Assembly: GCF_000425185.1 (NCBI RefSeq) | Contig: NZ_AULH01000022.1 | Coordinates: 1 to 64,000, forward strand | Length of the DNA stretch: 64,000 bases | Reading direction: 5' to 3' | From: Pleomorphomonas koreensis DSM 23070 | Lineage (GTDB): Bacteria; Pseudomonadota; Alphaproteobacteria; Rhizobiales; Pleomorphomonadaceae | Shown: in pieces, positions 48,688-56,832 of the stretch | How positions within the stretch are numbered: the stretch's first letter is position 1 | Layout: every line of letters starts with the position of its first letter | The notes under the pieces: generated by a model | Seen by the model: only the letters and a program-made list of their open reading frames with translations | Database searches by the model: none | Told to the model about the DNA's origin: nothing | Translations under genes and position numbers: made by a program

Positions 48688-49775
48688 TGCGCCTTGAACT
48701 CGTCAAGAGAACCCACAAGAGCCGGCTGATGAGCGTGCTGTCGCCGTTGCTCGCCGTGGCGGCGACGGTGGTGTTCGCCGGCGTGGTCTTCGCCGCGCAG
48801 GGACAGAACCCCTTCACCGGCGTCTGGTATTTCTTCCTGGAACCGGTCTCCTCGCTGTGGGGCGTCGAGCAGCTGATCACCAAGGCGACGCCGCTCATCA
48901 TCATCGCCCTCGGCCTCTCGGTCTGCTACCTGTCCAATAACTGGAACATCGGTGCCGAGGGACAGCTCACCATCGGCGCCATCGTCGGCTCGATCCCGCC
49001 GATCCTGTTCCCGAATTTCGTGAACCCGATCGTCCTGCCGCTGATGCTGGTGATGGCCATGGCCGGCGGCGCGCTCTACGCGATGATCCCCGCCAAGCTG
49101 AAGACCGTCTTCGGCACCAACGAGATCCTGACCAGCCTGATGCTGGTCTACTGCGCCAACCTGTTCCTCGACTGGATGGTGCGCGGCCCCTGGCGCAGCC
49201 CGCAGGGCTACAACTTTCCGATCACCATCGACTTCCACGAGTGGGCGGTGCTGAACCCGGTCAGCATCGGCGGCGTCTACGTCAACCTGTCGGCGCCGAT
49301 CGCCCTGATCCTCGTCGCGGTGCTGGCGGTGGTGATGCGCTCGACGTTGAAGGGCTTCGAAATCCGTGTGCTCGGCCAGTCGCCGCGCGCCGGAACCTTC
49401 GCCGGCTTCTCCAACCGCCGCATGACCACCTTCGCCTTCGCGCTGTCGGGCGCGCTGGCCGGCCTCGCCGGCATGATGGTGGTGATGAGCGAGATCGGCA
49501 AGCTGCAACCGGTGATCTCGCCGGGCTACGGCTTCACGGCGATCATCGTCGCCTTCCTCGGTCGGCTCAATCCGGTCGGCATCCTGATCGCCGGCCTGGT
49601 CATCGCCTCGTCCTACCTCGGCGGCGAGGCCATCCAGACGTCGTTGCAGATGTCGTCGAAGCTCGCCACCGTCATCCAGGGCGTGCTGCTGTTCTTCGTG
49701 CTGGCTGCCGACACGCTGATCCTCTACAGGGTGCGGATCGTCGCCGGCCGCGAGGGGGAGAGCCTTCATGCTTGA
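48684..49775 (+). CDS. Nucleoside/purine ABC transporter permease 1
   Basis: First inner-membrane permease (branched-chain/BPD_transp_2 family, YufP-like), 363 residues with about nine hydrophobic segments. The first follows RRTHKSRLMS-like basic residues at about 14-36. It has the family stretch LGLSVCYLSNNWNIGAEGQLTIGAI, a hallmark of nucleoside permeases, and FGTNEILTSLMLVYCANL. It overlaps the ATPase gene by four bases (ATGA) and permease 2 by eight, so the three are translated as a unit. Confidence 0.92.
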   Translation: MMRLELVKRTHKSRLMSVLSPLLAVAATVVFAGVVFAAQGQNPFTGVWYFFLEPVSSLWGVEQLITKATPLIIIALGLSVCYLSNNWNIGAEGQLTIGAIVGSIPPILFPNFVNPIVLPLMLVMAMAGGALYAMIPAKLKTVFGTNEILTSLMLVYCANLFLDWMVRGPWRSPQGYNFPITIDFHEWAVLNPVSIGGVYVNLSAPIALILVAVLAVVMRSTLKGFEIRVLGQSPRAGTFAGFSNRRMTTFAFALSGALAGLAGMMVVMSEIGKLQPVISPGYGFTAIIVAFLGRLNPVGILIAGLVIASSYLGGEAIQTSLQMSSKLATVIQGVLLFFVLAADTLILYRVRIVAGREGESLHA

Positions 49776-50682
49776 GGCCATCCTCCTCACCGTCGTCACC
49801 GCCGCGACACCGCTGCTGCTCGCCGCCATCGGCGAGCTGGTGGTGGAGAAGTCGGGCGTGCTCAACCTCGGCGTCGAGGGCATGATGGTGATGGGCGCCG
49901 TCGCCGGCTTCGCCGTCACCATCACCACCGGCAGTCCCTTTCTCGGCGTCCTCGGCGGCGCGGTCGCCGGCGTGCTGGTATCGCTGATCTTCGCCTTCGT
50001 GACGCTGACGCTGGTTGCCAACCAGGTGGCCTCCGGCCTCGCCCTGACGCTGTTCGGCCTCGGCCTGTCCGGCCTGATCGGCGAGAGCTTCGTCGGCCAG
50101 CCGGGCATCAAGCTCCAGAGCCTCTACATCCCCGGCCTCACCGATCTGCCCTTTGTCGGCAAGTTGCTGTTTGGCCAGGATATCCTCGTCTACCTGTCGT
50201 TCGCGTCGGTGTTCGGCGTCTCCTGGTTCCTCAACCGGACGCGCGGCGGTCTGATCCTGCGCGCCGTCGGCGACAACCATGCCTCGGCGCACGCGCTCGG
50301 CTATCCGGTGATCGGCGTCCGCTATCTGGCGGTGATGTTCGGTGGCGCCATGGCCGGCCTCGGCGGCGCCTACATGTCGGTGGCCTATACGCCGCTCTGG
50401 GTGGAGAACATGACGGCCGGCCGCGGCTGGATCGCCCTGGCGCTGGTGGTGTTCGCCTCCTGGCTGCCCTGGCGGGCGGTGTTCGGCGCCTATCTGTTCG
50501 GCACCGTCACCGTGCTCCAATTTCATGCCCAGGCGCTCGGCATCGGCTTCCCGTCGCAGTTCCTGTCGATGCTGCCCTACCTCGCCACGATCGTCGTGCT
50601 GGTGGCTATCTCCGGCAATCGGCGGGCGACGCTGTTCAACACGCCCGCCAGCCTGGGCAAGCCCTTCGTGCCCGACCGCTGA
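49768..50682 (+). CDS. Nucleoside/purine ABC transporter permease 2
   Basis: Second inner-membrane permease of the importer (YufQ-like), 304 residues. Seen: VVEKSGVLNLGVEGMMVMGAVAGFAV, the family signature, and LTLVANQVASGLALTLFGLGLSGLIGE, with about eight hydrophobic segments. The cytoplasmic contact region is RAVGDNHASAHALGYPVIGVRYLAV. The start overlaps permease 1 by eight bases. The binding-protein gene follows after 106 bases. Confidence 0.92.
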   Translation: MLEAILLTVVTAATPLLLAAIGELVVEKSGVLNLGVEGMMVMGAVAGFAVTITTGSPFLGVLGGAVAGVLVSLIFAFVTLTLVANQVASGLALTLFGLGLSGLIGESFVGQPGIKLQSLYIPGLTDLPFVGKLLFGQDILVYLSFASVFGVSWFLNRTRGGLILRAVGDNHASAHALGYPVIGVRYLAVMFGGAMAGLGGAYMSVAYTPLWVENMTAGRGWIALALVVFASWLPWRAVFGAYLFGTVTVLQFHAQALGIGFPSQFLSMLPYLATIVVLVAISGNRRATLFNTPASLGKPFVPDR

Positions 50683-50788
50683 GGCGGCCGGCCAATCGCC
50701 TTTCCAAGCGCCGGCGGTACGGTCGACCGGCGCCTCGCGGAAAGACCGTGACAGACCGTGGGGCAACCCACACCAGGGGAGAATGGAC

Positions 50789-51859
50789 ATGAAGAAACTC
50801 GCGCTTCTCGCCGGCACGGCCCTGGCGTTCGCCATCGGCGCCGTCTCGGGCGCCGCCGCCGCCGACAAGCTGAAGGCCTGCTGGGTCTACACCGGCCCGA
50901 TCGGCGACTTCGGCTACTCCTACCAGCACGACCAGGGCCGCCTCGCCGTCGAGAAGGCGCTCGGCGACAAGGTGGAGACCGCCTATGTCGAGAACGTCAC
51001 GGAAGGTCCGGACGCCGAGCGCGTGTTCGAGCGCTTCGCCCGTGAAGGCTGCGGCATCGTCTTCGGCACCTCCTTCGGCTTCATGGACGCCGAGCTGAAG
51101 GTGGCCAAGAAGTTCCCCGACGTGAAGTTCGAGCACGCCACCGGCTACAAGAGCGCCCCCAACATGGGCCTCTACAACGCCCGCTTCTACGAGGGCCGCT
51201 ATATCCTCGGCCAGATCGCCGCCAAGGAGTCGAAGAAGGCGCTGGCCGGCTACATCGTCTCCTTCCCGATCCCGGAAGTGGTGATGGGCATCAACGCCTT
51301 CATGCTCGGCGCGCAGTCGATCAACCCCGACTTCAAGGTGAAGATCGTCTGGGTGAACTCCTGGTTCGACCCCGGCAAGGAAGCCGACGCCGCCAAGGCG
51401 CTGTTCGACCAGGGCGCCGACATCATCGTTCAGCACACCGACTCGACGGCCGCCATCCAGGTCGCCGAGGAGCGCGGCCTGAAGGGCTTCGGCCAGTCGT
51501 CGGACATGATCAAGTTCGCGCCCAAGGCGCAGATGACCGCCATCGTCGACGACTGGGGCCCGCACTACATCAAGGCGGTGCAGGCCGTTCTCGACGGCAC
51601 CTGGAAGGCCGACGACGTGTGGGAAGGCATCAAGGACGGCACCGTCCACATGGCCGAATACGCCAACATGGCCGACGACACCAAGAAGCTGGCCGAGGAG
51701 ACGCAGGCCAAGATCGTCGGCGGCTGGAACCCCTTCACCGGCCCGATCGTCGATCAGGACGGCAAGGAGCGCTACGCGGCCGGCGTTGTCGCCCCGGACG
51801 GCGACCTCCTGGGCATGAACTGGTACGTCAAGGGCGTCGACGACAAGCTGCCGCAGTAA
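50789..51859 (+). CDS. BMP-family substrate-binding protein of the nucleoside/purine transporter
   Basis: Periplasmic binding protein (BMP/PnrA-like family, nucleoside-binding), 356 residues. It has a signal peptide MKKLALLAGTALAFAIGAVSGAAAA (cleavage near residue 25) with no lipobox, so it is soluble in the periplasm. Family segments are WVYTGPIGDFGYSYQHDQGR, GCGIVFGTSFGFMD and WGPHYIKAVQAVLDGTW. ATG at 50789 is preferred because AGGGGAGA lies 7 bases upstream; ATG at 50783 is too close to it. In this operon the binding protein is last, unlike agl and aap. Xanthine/uric acid or nucleoside binding is inferred from the xdh neighbours. Confidence 0.9.
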   Translation: MKKLALLAGTALAFAIGAVSGAAAADKLKACWVYTGPIGDFGYSYQHDQGRLAVEKALGDKVETAYVENVTEGPDAERVFERFAREGCGIVFGTSFGFMDAELKVAKKFPDVKFEHATGYKSAPNMGLYNARFYEGRYILGQIAAKESKKALAGYIVSFPIPEVVMGINAFMLGAQSINPDFKVKIVWVNSWFDPGKEADAAKALFDQGADIIVQHTDSTAAIQVAEERGLKGFGQSSDMIKFAPKAQMTAIVDDWGPHYIKAVQAVLDGTWKADDVWEGIKDGTVHMAEYANMADDTKKLAEETQAKIVGGWNPFTGPIVDQDGKERYAAGVVAPDGDLLGMNWYVKGVDDKLPQ

Positions 51860-51890
51860 GCGCCGGCCGATCGACCGCACCGAACCTGGC

Positions 51891-51916
51891 ACGGGGTCGC
51901 CGCATGGCGGCCCCGT
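51891..51916 (+). terminator. Terminator of the purine transporter operon
   Basis: 11-bp stem (ACGGGGTCGCC / GGCGGCCCCGT, one G-U pair) with a GCAT loop, 31 bases after the binding-protein stop, followed by TTCTCCTTT. Confidence 0.65.
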
Positions 51917-51982
51917 TTCTCCTTTACGGCATGGCCGGCCAGGGCAATCGTACCCCGGTGCCGATCTTTCGCAGGGCATGTC

Positions 51983-52570
51983 ATGGCGGGTCTTCTCTAC
52001 GCTGGCCGACGTCTGGCCGAGGACATGGTGTCCACGCTGGTGTTCGCGCTCATCTATGCCGCCAGCGGCCATCTGGCGCTGGCCATCGGCAGCGGCGTCC
52101 TCATCGGCGTCGGCCAGCTTGCCTGGGAAATCAGGGCCGGCCGCAGCGTCAGCGCCATGCAGGGCGTCAGCCTGTTCCTGGTGGCCGGCTTCGGCGCCGC
52201 CAGCCTGATCGCCGACGACCCGCGCATCGCCATGCTGAAGCCGACGGTGATCTACGCGGTCATCGGCCTTGCCATGCTGAAACCCGGCTGGATCAATCGC
52301 TACATGAGCGACCGGGCGCGCGAGCTGTCCGGCGACGTCGCCTATGTCTTCGGCTTCCTGTGGGCCGCGCTGATGCTGGCGACGGCGGCGCTCAATCTCC
52401 TGGTGTCGCGCGAAGCCAACGCGGCCACCTGGGCAGCCTTCATCGCCATCTTCCCCGTGGCATCCAAGATTGCCCTGTTCGCCGTCCACTATCTGGTGCA
52501 GCGCTCGGTGGCGCGCGCCCGCCTGCGCCGCGCCCGATCGGCCGCTGCCCCGTCGAACGCCGAGGCCTGA
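51983..52570 (+). CDS. YciB/septation-protein-A-like membrane protein
   Basis: A 195-residue inner-membrane protein with five hydrophobic segments of about 20 residues. The layout and the KPTVIYAVIGLAMLKPGWINRYM stretch fit the YciB/IspA (intracellular septation protein) family, implicated in cell-envelope or septum integrity. A basic Arg/Ala tail follows the last helix. ATG at 51983 follows GCAGGGCATGTC. It lies between the purine transporter terminator and puuD, and its role in purine use is doubtful; it may simply be a neighbour. Confidence 0.7.
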   Translation: MAGLLYAGRRLAEDMVSTLVFALIYAASGHLALAIGSGVLIGVGQLAWEIRAGRSVSAMQGVSLFLVAGFGAASLIADDPRIAMLKPTVIYAVIGLAMLKPGWINRYMSDRARELSGDVAYVFGFLWAALMLATAALNLLVSREANAATWAAFIAIFPVASKIALFAVHYLVQRSVARARLRRARSAAAPSNAEA

Positions 52571-52736
52571 GCCGCTGAGTCAGGCATGGGTGGTCTGCGG
52601 AATTTATGGGCAATGGCCGCCGGAAGTTCGGCTTGTGCTGCCGGCTGTTCCCAAACTAGCCTAGGGCAAATGCGTATGAATGCGCTATGCCTGATTGTTG
52701 GGTCAGTCGGCTGGCGCATCGGGGAATCGGGCTGAC

Positions 52737-53930
52737 ATGCTGAGCTTTGCCGTCGAATGGCTGCACATCCTGATCCGCTGGTTCCATCTGGTGGTCGGCA
52801 TCGGCTGGATCGGCACCAGCTTCTTCTTCATCGCCCTCGACCTCAGCCTCAGGAAGCGCGCGAAGATGAACCCCGGCGTCTACGGCACCGCCTGGCTGGT
52901 GCACGGCGGCGGCTTCTACAATGTCGAGAAATACGCGGTGGCGCCCGAGGAACTGCCGGAGGACCTCGTCTGGTATCGCTGGGAAGCCTATCTTACCTTT
53001 GTCTCCGGCTTCTTGCTGCTGACGACGGTCTACTATTTCAACGCCCGCGCCTATCTGATCGACCCCAGCGTGGCCGATCTCGCCCCCTGGCAGGCGATCG
53101 CCATTTCCGTGCTGTCGCTGCTCCTCGGCTGGCTCGCCTATGACGGGCTGATCCGCCACACCACCGACGAGTATCCCGGCCTCGTCGCCCTCTGCCTGTT
53201 CCTGCTGATCGTCGGCTTCGCGGTGCTGTTCGGAAATCTGTTCTCCGGCCGCGGCGCCTTCATCCACGTCGGCGCGCTGGTCGGCACTATCATGGCGGCC
53301 AACGTCTTCCGGGTGATCATCCCCAACCAGAAGAAGATCGCCGCCGCGCTGATGGCCGGCGAGAAGCCCGATCCGGCCCTGGGATTGCAGGGCCGGCAGC
53401 GCTCCATCCACAACAACTACCTGACGCTGCCGGTGCTGCTGATGATGGTCTCCAACCATTATCCGCTGCTCACCGGCCATCCGCACGGCTGGCTGCTGGT
53501 GGCGCTGATTCTGGTGATCGGCGGCATGGTGCGTCACCTCCTCAACCGCCACGAGGCCGGCGACCCCTTCAGGGAGTACTGGTGGGCGCTGCCCGGCGCT
53601 GCCCTGGCGCTGGCGCTGGCGATCCTCGCCACCGCACCGGCGCCGCGCACCGAGGCGGCCGGCCAGACCGCCGCCGTCAGCGATTCGGACGTGCTCCGCA
53701 TCACCGCCACCCATTGCGTGATGTGCCACGCGGCGAGGCCGACCCACGAGGGCTTCTCCGAGCCGCCCAAGGGCCTGGTCTTCACCGACATCGACCACAT
53801 CCGCCGCTACGCGCCGCTGATCAGGATGCAGGCAGTCGATTCGGAGGTCATGCCGCTCGGCAACGAGACCGGCATCACGCGGAGCGAGCGTGACGCGCTC
53901 GGGGCATGGATCGCCGCCAACGGCGGGTAG
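52737..53930 (+). CDS. puuD: Urate hydroxylase PuuD (membrane, cytochrome-c-fused)
   Basis: Oxidises urate to 5-hydroxyisourate, passing electrons to a c-type haem instead of oxygen. The 397-residue protein starts with an urate-oxidase N-terminal membrane domain of about eight helices (EWLHILIRWFHLVVGIGWIG, with the conserved His, and WLVHGGGFYNVEKY), and ends in a cytochrome c domain with the haem-binding C327-VM-C330-H331 motif and an axial-ligand Met in SEVMPLG. ATG at 52737 is chosen because it opens the first helix. It makes the substrate of UraH, encoded 11 kb upstream at the head of the same cluster. It converges on the AraC gene. Confidence 0.92.
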   Translation: MLSFAVEWLHILIRWFHLVVGIGWIGTSFFFIALDLSLRKRAKMNPGVYGTAWLVHGGGFYNVEKYAVAPEELPEDLVWYRWEAYLTFVSGFLLLTTVYYFNARAYLIDPSVADLAPWQAIAISVLSLLLGWLAYDGLIRHTTDEYPGLVALCLFLLIVGFAVLFGNLFSGRGAFIHVGALVGTIMAANVFRVIIPNQKKIAAALMAGEKPDPALGLQGRQRSIHNNYLTLPVLLMMVSNHYPLLTGHPHGWLLVALILVIGGMVRHLLNRHEAGDPFREYWWALPGAALALALAILATAPAPRTEAAGQTAAVSDSDVLRITATHCVMCHAARPTHEGFSEPPKGLVFTDIDHIRRYAPLIRMQAVDSEVMPLGNETGITRSERDALGAWIAANGG

Positions 53931-53951
53931 GGGGCGCCCCATTCTGCCCGA

Positions 53952-54021
53952 GATGGTCCGCCTTCGCGGACCATGACTATCCTTTTATTTTCAGTGTCAT
54001 GGTCCGCGAAGGCGGACCATC
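53952..54021. repeat. Nested 26-bp inverted repeat between convergent genes
   Basis: A 26-bp arm (53952-53977) and its exact inverse (53996-54021) flank an 18-base T-rich spacer. Each arm is itself a hairpin: ATGGTCCGC-CTTC-GCGGACCAT in the first, and the same stem around GAAG in the second. It lies in the 136-base gap between two converging genes. It could be a bidirectional terminator, a REP-like element, or a remnant of a mobile palindrome. The same hairpin is not seen elsewhere in the window. Confidence 0.65.
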
Positions 54022-54066
54022 CCGGACCGGAAAAGGACCCTTCGTTCCTGCCGAATCGCCGGCCGC

Positions 54067-54966
54067 TCAGCCATCGGTGCCGATGGTCTGCGTCGCATAC
54101 ATGCCGGTGGTGCGGAACTCGGTGGGGCTGGCGCCGAAGAAGCGGCGGAATACTTTGGAGAAATAGTTGGGATCGGAGAAGCCGGTCAGCGTCGCCACCT
54201 CCTTCACCGATATCTCGGTGTTGACGGCCAACAGCTTGGCGGCCCGGCGCATCCGCTCGGCCAGCACGTATTCCGACGGCGGCCGCCCCTCGGTGGCGGT
54301 GAACACGCGGCTGAAATGGGCGCGGCTGAGGCCGGCGACGCCGGCCAGCTCGTCCACGGAAAGGTCGCTTTGCAGGTTGTTGAGGATGTGCCGGATCACT
54401 GGCGCCATCGGGCTCGCCTGGGTGGCGTCGGAATAGGTGCCGGCGAACACGTCGTCGTAGAGCGCCATGGCGGCGCGGTAGGCGAGCGCCGAGGCGGCGC
54501 CGGGCGTTTCGCCTTCGCCCTCCATCATCCGCAGGCAGCAGTCGGCCAGCGTTTCCACGGTGCGCGGCTTGAGGTGCAAGACCGGTCCGGTCACCGCCAT
54601 CACCGAACGATGCAGCCTCAGCGCCTCCTCGCCGTTCATGGAGATCCAGAAGAACTCCCAGCGGCCGCCGTCCTCCAGCCAGTACCGGTGGTTGTGCGGT
54701 ACAAGCACCAGCATCGCCTCGCCCTCGCCGATACGATAATGCTTGTCCTCATAGCGCAAATTTCCATGCCCGGAAATTGTATGTTGCAGGACGGTGAACG
54801 GCGTCTGGCCGCGCTTCCGCCCATCCCAGGAATATTCCTTTGAAGTTTGAATATCATAGCCGGTACTTGTCGGCATGGTGTGCAACAGGTTTCGCCCGCG
54901 CGGCAATGACATGGTGGTCATTCCCGGACCGTTTTGCCGCAGTTTCTCGAGCATAGAATTACCCAT
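54067..54966 (-). CDS. agpT: AraC-family regulator of the alpha-galactoside locus
   Basis: Transcription activator, 299 residues, with an N-terminal cupin-type sensor (GEGEAMLVLVPHNHRYW is the effector pocket region) and a C-terminal AraC double helix-turn-helix (ELAGVAGLSRAHFSRVFTA and VKEVATLTGFSDPNYFSKVFRR). It is divergent from the GH4 gene, with about 200 bases of shared control region, the usual arrangement of an activator and its operon. AgpT of Sinorhizobium has this position; the name is inferred from the gene order. Melibiose/raffinose-type sugars are the likely effectors. Confidence 0.82.
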   Translation of the reverse strand: MGNSMLEKLRQNGPGMTTMSLPRGRNLLHTMPTSTGYDIQTSKEYSWDGRKRGQTPFTVLQHTISGHGNLRYEDKHYRIGEGEAMLVLVPHNHRYWLEDGGRWEFFWISMNGEEALRLHRSVMAVTGPVLHLKPRTVETLADCCLRMMEGEGETPGAASALAYRAAMALYDDVFAGTYSDATQASPMAPVIRHILNNLQSDLSVDELAGVAGLSRAHFSRVFTATEGRPPSEYVLAERMRRAAKLLAVNTEISVKEVATLTGFSDPNYFSKVFRRFFGASPTEFRTTGMYATQTIGTDG

Positions 54967-55165
54967 CGAAGCACAATCCTCGTCTGGCCTTGCTGGCCAT
55001 ATTACGTCTTAATGCGCCCAACAAGAAGAACGGAACGGGCGGACCCAGGGACTTTCCCAAGGCAAGATGTGAGCTGTGCGACGACAGTGTCGGCCGCGCA
55101 ACCCTTTCGTATTACCTGAAAGTATCCTTATTTCCGACCGCTTTAGGCGAGTGAACGAGGACAGC
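54967..55165. promoter_or_regulatory. Divergent promoter region of the alpha-galactoside locus
   Basis: 199 bases between the divergent araC-type gene and the GH4 gene. The AraC-type protein should bind here. AT-rich stretches occur near 54993-55015 and 55108-55140. No clear direct repeats can be defended by eye. Confidence 0.45.
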
Positions 55166-56626
55166 ATGGCAGCCTTCAAAGTTGCGATCATCGGCGCGGG
55201 CAGCGTCGGCTTCACCAAGAAGCTATTCACCGACATCCTCTGTGTGCCGGAGTTTGCCGACGTCGAGTTCGCCCTGACCGACATTTCCGAGCACAATCTG
55301 ACGATGATCGCGACGATCCTGAGAAAGGTCGTCGAAGTCAACAAGCTCCCGGCCACGATCACCGCCACCACCGACCGCCGCAAGGCGCTGGAGGGGGCGC
55401 GCTACGTCATCTCCTGCGTCCGCGTCGGCGGCCTCGACGCCTACAGGGAGGACATCCGCATCCCCCTGAAATACGGCGTCGACCAGTGCGTCGGCGACAC
55501 CATCTGCGCCGGCGGCATCCTCTACGGCCAGCGCAATATCCCGGTGATCCTCGATTTCTGCAAGGACATCCGCGAGGTGGCCGAGCCCGGCGCCAAGTTC
55601 CTCAACTACGCCAACCCCATGGCCATGAACACCTGGGCGGCGATCGAATACGGCAAGGTCGACGCCATCGGCCTCTGCCACGGCGTGCAGCACGGCGGCG
55701 AGCAGATCGCCGACATCTTCGGCGTCGGCCACGACGAGATCGACTACATCTGCTCCGGCATCAACCACCAGACCTGGTTCGTCGACGTCCGCATCCGCGG
55801 CCGCAAGGTGGAGAAGGACGAGATTCTCGCCGCCTTCGAGGCACATCCGGTCTACTCCAAGCAGGAGAAGGTGCGCATCGACGTGCTGAAGCGCTTCGGC
55901 GTCTACTCCACCGAGAGCAACGGCCATCTCTCCGAATACCTGCCGTGGTATCGCAAGCGGCCGGGCGAGATCATGAACTGGATCGACATGTCCGACTGGA
56001 TTCATGGCGAGACCGGCGGCTACCTGCGCTTCACCACCGAGCAGCGCAACTGGTTCGAGACCGAATATCCGGAATTCCTGAAGGAAGCCGAGGAGAAGAT
56101 CGACCCCGCGCAGCGGTCGAGCGAGCACGCCAGCCGCATCATCGAGGCGCTGGAGACCGGCCGGGTCTATCGCGGCCACTTCAACCAGAAAAACAGGGGC
56201 GTGATCACCAACCTGCCGGAAGACTGCATCATCGAATCGCCCGGCTTCGTCGACCGCTTCGGCATCAACATGGCGGCGGGCATCACGCTGCCCGAGGCCT
56301 GCGCCGCCACCTGCCTCGCCTCGATCAACGTGCAGCGCATGTCGGTGCATGCGGCGGTCAGCGGCGACGTCGATCTCCTGAAGCTCGCCGTGCTGCACGA
56401 CCCGCTGGTCGGCGCCATCTGCACGCCGGAGGAGGTGTGGGCGATGGTGGACGAAATGCTGGTCGCCCAGGCGCGCTGGCTGCCGCAATATGCCCATGCC
56501 ATCGATGCCGCTAAGGAGAGAGTGGCAAAATCGACGGTCAAGACGGGCGACTGGCAGGGGGCTGCCCGTCGCGAGGCCCGTGGCGTCGATGAGATCCGTG
56601 CCGAGAAGGCGCGTACCAAGGTCTGA
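55166..56626 (+). CDS. GH4 alpha-glycosidase (probable alpha-galactosidase)
   Basis: NAD- and Mn-dependent glycosidase of family GH4, which cleaves by an oxidation-elimination mechanism in the cytoplasm. The 486-residue protein has a Rossmann start VAIIGAGSVGFT (residues 6-17), NYANPMAMNTW, and the metal-binding set C171-H172-G173 and N200-H201 in SGINHQTW, matching C174/H203 of Thermotoga AglA. The C-terminal part (INVQRMSVHAAVSGD) completes the GH4 fold. It is 30% or so different in layout from the MelA-like paralogue at 63221, so it is a distinct subgroup; alpha-galactosidase, alpha-glucosidase and alpha-galacturonidase are all possible. ATG at 55166 follows GAGGACAGC. First gene of the operon. 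Confidence 0.88.
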   Translation: MAAFKVAIIGAGSVGFTKKLFTDILCVPEFADVEFALTDISEHNLTMIATILRKVVEVNKLPATITATTDRRKALEGARYVISCVRVGGLDAYREDIRIPLKYGVDQCVGDTICAGGILYGQRNIPVILDFCKDIREVAEPGAKFLNYANPMAMNTWAAIEYGKVDAIGLCHGVQHGGEQIADIFGVGHDEIDYICSGINHQTWFVDVRIRGRKVEKDEILAAFEAHPVYSKQEKVRIDVLKRFGVYSTESNGHLSEYLPWYRKRPGEIMNWIDMSDWIHGETGGYLRFTTEQRNWFETEYPEFLKEAEEKIDPAQRSSEHASRIIEALETGRVYRGHFNQKNRGVITNLPEDCIIESPGFVDRFGINMAAGITLPEACAATCLASINVQRMSVHAAVSGDVDLLKLAVLHDPLVGAICTPEEVWAMVDEMLVAQARWLPQYAHAIDAAKERVAKSTVKTGDWQGAARREARGVDEIRAEKARTKV

Positions 56627-56832
56627 GAGGACCGAAACGGCTTCCGGCGCGGGTCATTCCGCGTCGGGCGCGGCGACTGAGGGTCGCCGCAATCGAGGAA
56701 GTCGGCCGAGGCAAGAGGAAGCTGGCCGGCTTGGGAAGAGAGAGCGGGGGGGTGCGTTCCGACGCTGCCCATCGCATCGACCGTCCGCCGGCCGGAGCCG
56801 GGGGCCGGTCTCATGAGGGAGGACATGACGGA

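Noticed and set aside
47733-50111. Minus-strand open frame opposite the nucleoside transporter genes
   Set aside because: Arg/His/Asp-rich shadow with no domain; the plus strand carries overlapping, recognisable transporter genes.
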